Source: Mastigias papua (taxonomy: Eukaryota > Cnidaria > Scyphozoa > Rhizostomeae > Mastigiidae). Taken from it: a stretch of 64,000 nucleotides of DNA. The stretch lies in contig OZ025281.1 of NCBI GenBank assembly GCA_964019165.1, forward strand, positions 3,665,240-3,729,239. Reading direction: 5' to 3'. This document shows positions 61,286 through 64,000 of this stretch, piece after piece (position 1 is the stretch's first letter; each line of letters begins with the position of its first letter). A program made the position numbers and the translations under genes. Under the pieces are notes generated by a model, which was not told the origin of the DNA, made no database searches, and worked only from the letters and a program-made list of their open reading frames with translations.

Positions 61286-61735
61286 CAGGGTTCATACACA
61301 TCCTGCCTAATATTTTATCCTGATTTTTACTGATTTTTTCCTTGAAGATGACGGTGCCTTTCCTGACTACGTATCAGAAATACATAATTGTTTTCTGACC
61401 AACCGGTACATAAATGATGTGACGGACCCATCTTATAAAATTAATTAATTGAACACAGTTTTCCATTTTGAGCAAGAAAAGGAGGCTCTTTGTGCAACTG
61501 CTTTCTCAAATGGGACCCAAAAAAGTATCAAAACTTTAGAAACCAAAAACTCTTTGCAATTGCAACTAGTCGTCTATTGAACACCAAAGAATTCTTTCAC
61601 ACGAATGATAAAAATTCCTAACTTTTTCCTGACTTTCCTCAAGCTTCAATAAAATTTTCTGACTATTCCTGACTTTTCCTGACCGTCCTTAAAAGCATAG
61701 TTTTTTCCTGATTCTTCCTGACCGTATGAAACCTG
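61286..61735. mobile_element. hAT-like non-autonomous element with CAGGGTTCATAC ends
   Basis: The left end CAGGGTTCATACACATCCTG is imperfectly mirrored by TCCTGACCGTATGAAACCTG at the right, and both ends are followed inward by runs of TTTTCCTGAC and TTTTTACTGATT phrases. CAGGG termini are typical of hAT elements. A clear 8-bp target duplication was not seen. There is no coding frame. Confidence 0.5.
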
Positions 61736-63756
61736 CAATAGGCATATATTCAAAAATGTTCCATTTAAAATACGGTATTAGGTATTACGTTCTATTTCCC
61801 ATAAGCAATGGGAACAAAACACGCACAATTTCAGTGCCTGCGTGTCAAGTGCATTTTGTTTATGTTTATGAGAATCAAGGATTATTCCTCAATACAGAAC
61901 CCCCTAAAATAATGTCCAACTCAAACGTTTCTGCACAAAATACCTGTAAATAATCCATCAATTCTTCACCAATGCGCCACAAACACATCAGTAATCTGTC
62001 ACGCATTCTACCTCTAGCTGCTGTTACAACTTTGGAGTTGGGAGAACTTTATAGCTGCAAAATAAACAGGAAATTGAAAGCAAGCTTAATAGCGAATCAA
62101 ATTTTCACAGCAGTAATCACTTTCAACAAACGAAACAAAATAATACTAAAATGGACAAAGAATTAATCCTTGTCGTACTCTTCAGTTTTAGGGAGCCCCA
62201 TGTGTTGAAGTAGCCTCTTAATGTTGTAAATTACTTTATATCTATAAGGTAGCTCTTTATTAGCATAATGGTGTTACTAGATATACCATAAGCGTAAGTT
62301 CGCTATTGGTAGGTTTGCTAGAAGACAATCAAATATTTTGGATAGATCCATGAGAACAGCTGGAATAGTTTGTCATCTTTTAAGTCAGTTTTCCATCCTT
62401 CCATTAGCTTCATCATTGCATGTGCTTTTACGGCACGAGTATAGAAACGTTGGAGAATAATTTTCTAAGAAGAGGAGATAACTGATGTTCAATTGCCTTT
62501 TCAAATACTTTGGAAAATGACAAATGCTCACTGGCCGATAACTTTTCTTACTAAATGGATCATACCTCTTGTAGACAATTTCTGTTGTAAAAGGAGCTAG
62601 GACAGTCGTCTTGGAGGCAGCACTGGTAAGAGTGTCTGATGCAGGTTTGTAAATGTCTCAAGAACTCGATTGTCTACTAAAAGTGTGAATCTTACTTAAA
62701 ATCAAACCTGAACTAAGGTAAAGTGATAAAAAAGTAGAGCCTTAGTAAACTCTGACCTAGTGCACAACTGCACACAACCTCTAATAGTTTCAATCTAGAT
62801 ACGAACTTAGCATAAACCCAAAAAGATTTGAATCTATCTTTCAAGCGTGACAGTATATTGATATTCTTCATCAAACAGTTACTCACCTATACCCGGGCCT
62901 GGTTAAAATGACTTGAAGTTGCCTATACCTCAGCAGGAGCCAGGTGATTTCGGCCAACAGCAGGTTGGTAAATACACAGCTCATCAACTATGCAGATCGT
63001 ACATTGCTGATGCATAAATGTGATCCACATGTGAATTTGTCTGATCTTTAGTAGGCTATTGTCTTCCTTGCTTGTGGTCAATGCTATAACGTGGAATGAT
63101 TCCTTAAACAACATATGATTCAAAGGAAAAGGTAAGTCTATCGATAAAATTCTAATGTTATATTTAAGATGTAGAGGACATAACTTGCATTTAAATCTCT
63201 TGTCTGCCAGTAAAGAAATCCCCTAAAAAACCTGTAAAGTGGACTGCAGGCATGGACTCGAGGCACCGGCCACTGGGAGCGAAATACATTGGACAGGGAA
63301 GTTAATCTTTTATCAACGATAGGCTTAGTGATGTGTCCGTAGAAGAGCAATACAGTAGAATGAATGCAGAGGGATCTAACTGAGAGCAATAGGAGATAAC
63401 AATGCATTTTCTATCTTACTATTTACGGTATATTAAATGTAGTATTGCAAGTATAACACATTGCATAGTATAGCACGCTATAGACTTTCTATACAACTAA
63501 GATTATCTACACACTTTTTGGGTTTTATAAGAAAGTATTCATACGTCTGTTTATTTATTACCTTTTCTAGAATAGTTCTCTGAGAAGCCATTAAGTTGAA
63601 GGATGCTTCAATTGAAAGTTACGTCGTAAATCCAAAGCTAATGATGCCTATATGATTTGTATATCAGGTACAGAAGACGATTCAAGCGGTCACGAAACAT
63701 ACGCGGAGAGTTCCGTTAGATAGGCCGTATAGTTCATGGTTCACCATAAAATGCAT
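61736..63756. other. No gene recognised
   Basis: Scattered short frames on both strands lack domains. Because GT31 homology begins at 63,757, this may be the upstream intron or intergenic spacer of the second paralogue. Confidence 0.45.
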
Positions 63757-63928
63757 CATCTTGAGATTGATGACGGAAACTTGCCATGTCCTACAAATGT
63801 AGTCCCTCCTAGAGGGAGGGGGGAGGCTCCCGCCAGCTTGGAAAACATGGCATTATAGGAGGCTAATATTTTTATTTCTTCCATATAGGCACTGGAAACT
63901 AGCTACATCGATATGACAATTGTAGACA

Positions 63929-64000
63929 ATGAAGGATGACACAGACATGCAATCAGAGCTGGGAATCATTTCGATTCCGTTTGTAACCAAACTGAAAGCA
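63929..64000 (+). CDS. Second GT31 paralogue, start of coding exon 1 (partial)
   Basis: From about 63,757 to the window end the sequence aligns with 51,064-51,292. CATCTTGAGATTGATGACGG matches CATCTTGCGATTGATGATAG, the acceptor TTTATTTCTTCCATATAG matches CTTTTTTCCACGTAG, and ACAATGAAGGATGACACAGA matches ACAATGAAGGATGAAACAGA. Translation from ATG 63,929 begins MKDDTDMQSELG against MKDETDTRIKMK in the first gene and reaches VTKLKA against LAKLKA before the window ends. So a tandem duplicate of the GT31 gene lies 12.7 kb downstream in the same orientation. Whether it is intact cannot be seen. Confidence 0.75.
   Translation, partial: MKDDTDMQSELGIISIPFVTKLKA

Overview
This window is animal nuclear DNA, most likely from a marine invertebrate. 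A cnidarian fits best but is not proven. The evidence is AT-rich sequence, spliced genes with GT/AG introns, BEL/Pao and non-LTR retrotransposon debris, many foldback (MITE-like) elements, a GT31 glycosyltransferase family, and a possible amidated Trp-ending neuropeptide precursor. No operons, ribosome binding sites, rRNA, tRNA or CRISPR arrays were seen.

Region 1 (1 to about 34,125) is one uninterrupted satellite-like array with a 107-bp unit, about 318 copies, running off the left edge. Blocks of units are duplicated again as higher-order repeats of many different lengths (6, 10, 12, 15, 23-25 and 29 units). On the + strand every canonical unit carries a TTGATTGCAG acceptor-like site and, 39 bases later, a GTAAGG donor-like site. 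The implied 39-bp micro-exon has one open frame (LKSDENERFLAKK-like, 13 codons, phase 2-2), separated by a 68-bp implied intron. By eye that frame stays open through the first 5.6 kb and becomes broken further right. The array may therefore be, or derive from, a giant micro-exon gene. This is the most interesting hypothesis here and it is unproven.

Region 2 (34.1-41.3 kb) is single-copy DNA with short tandem repeats and three foldback elements. It holds a signal-peptide exon of a putative amidated neuropeptide (minus strand, 38,289-38,399) and a cysteine-rich exon ending in Cys-Cys (minus strand, 41,067-41,267).

Region 3 (41.3-46.5 kb) is a decayed BEL/Pao LTR retrotransposon (gag, zinc knuckle, protease, reverse transcriptase, RNase H/A17 region, integrase start). 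It has many stops, frameshifts and one internal insertion, and lies between two inverted copies of a 20-bp minisatellite.

Region 4 (46.5-51 kb) is gene-poor, with several inverted-repeat elements.

Region 5 (51-57.3 kb) is a GT31-type (beta-1,3-galactosyltransferase-like) type II membrane enzyme gene. Two coding exons encode 362 residues and flank a 4.1-kb intron packed with pieces of non-LTR retrotransposons. A foldback element sits just after the stop codon.

Region 6 (57.3-64 kb) has more foldback and hAT-like elements and otherwise unrecognised sequence. The last about 240 bases are the 5' part of a second, tandem GT31 paralogue that continues beyond the window.
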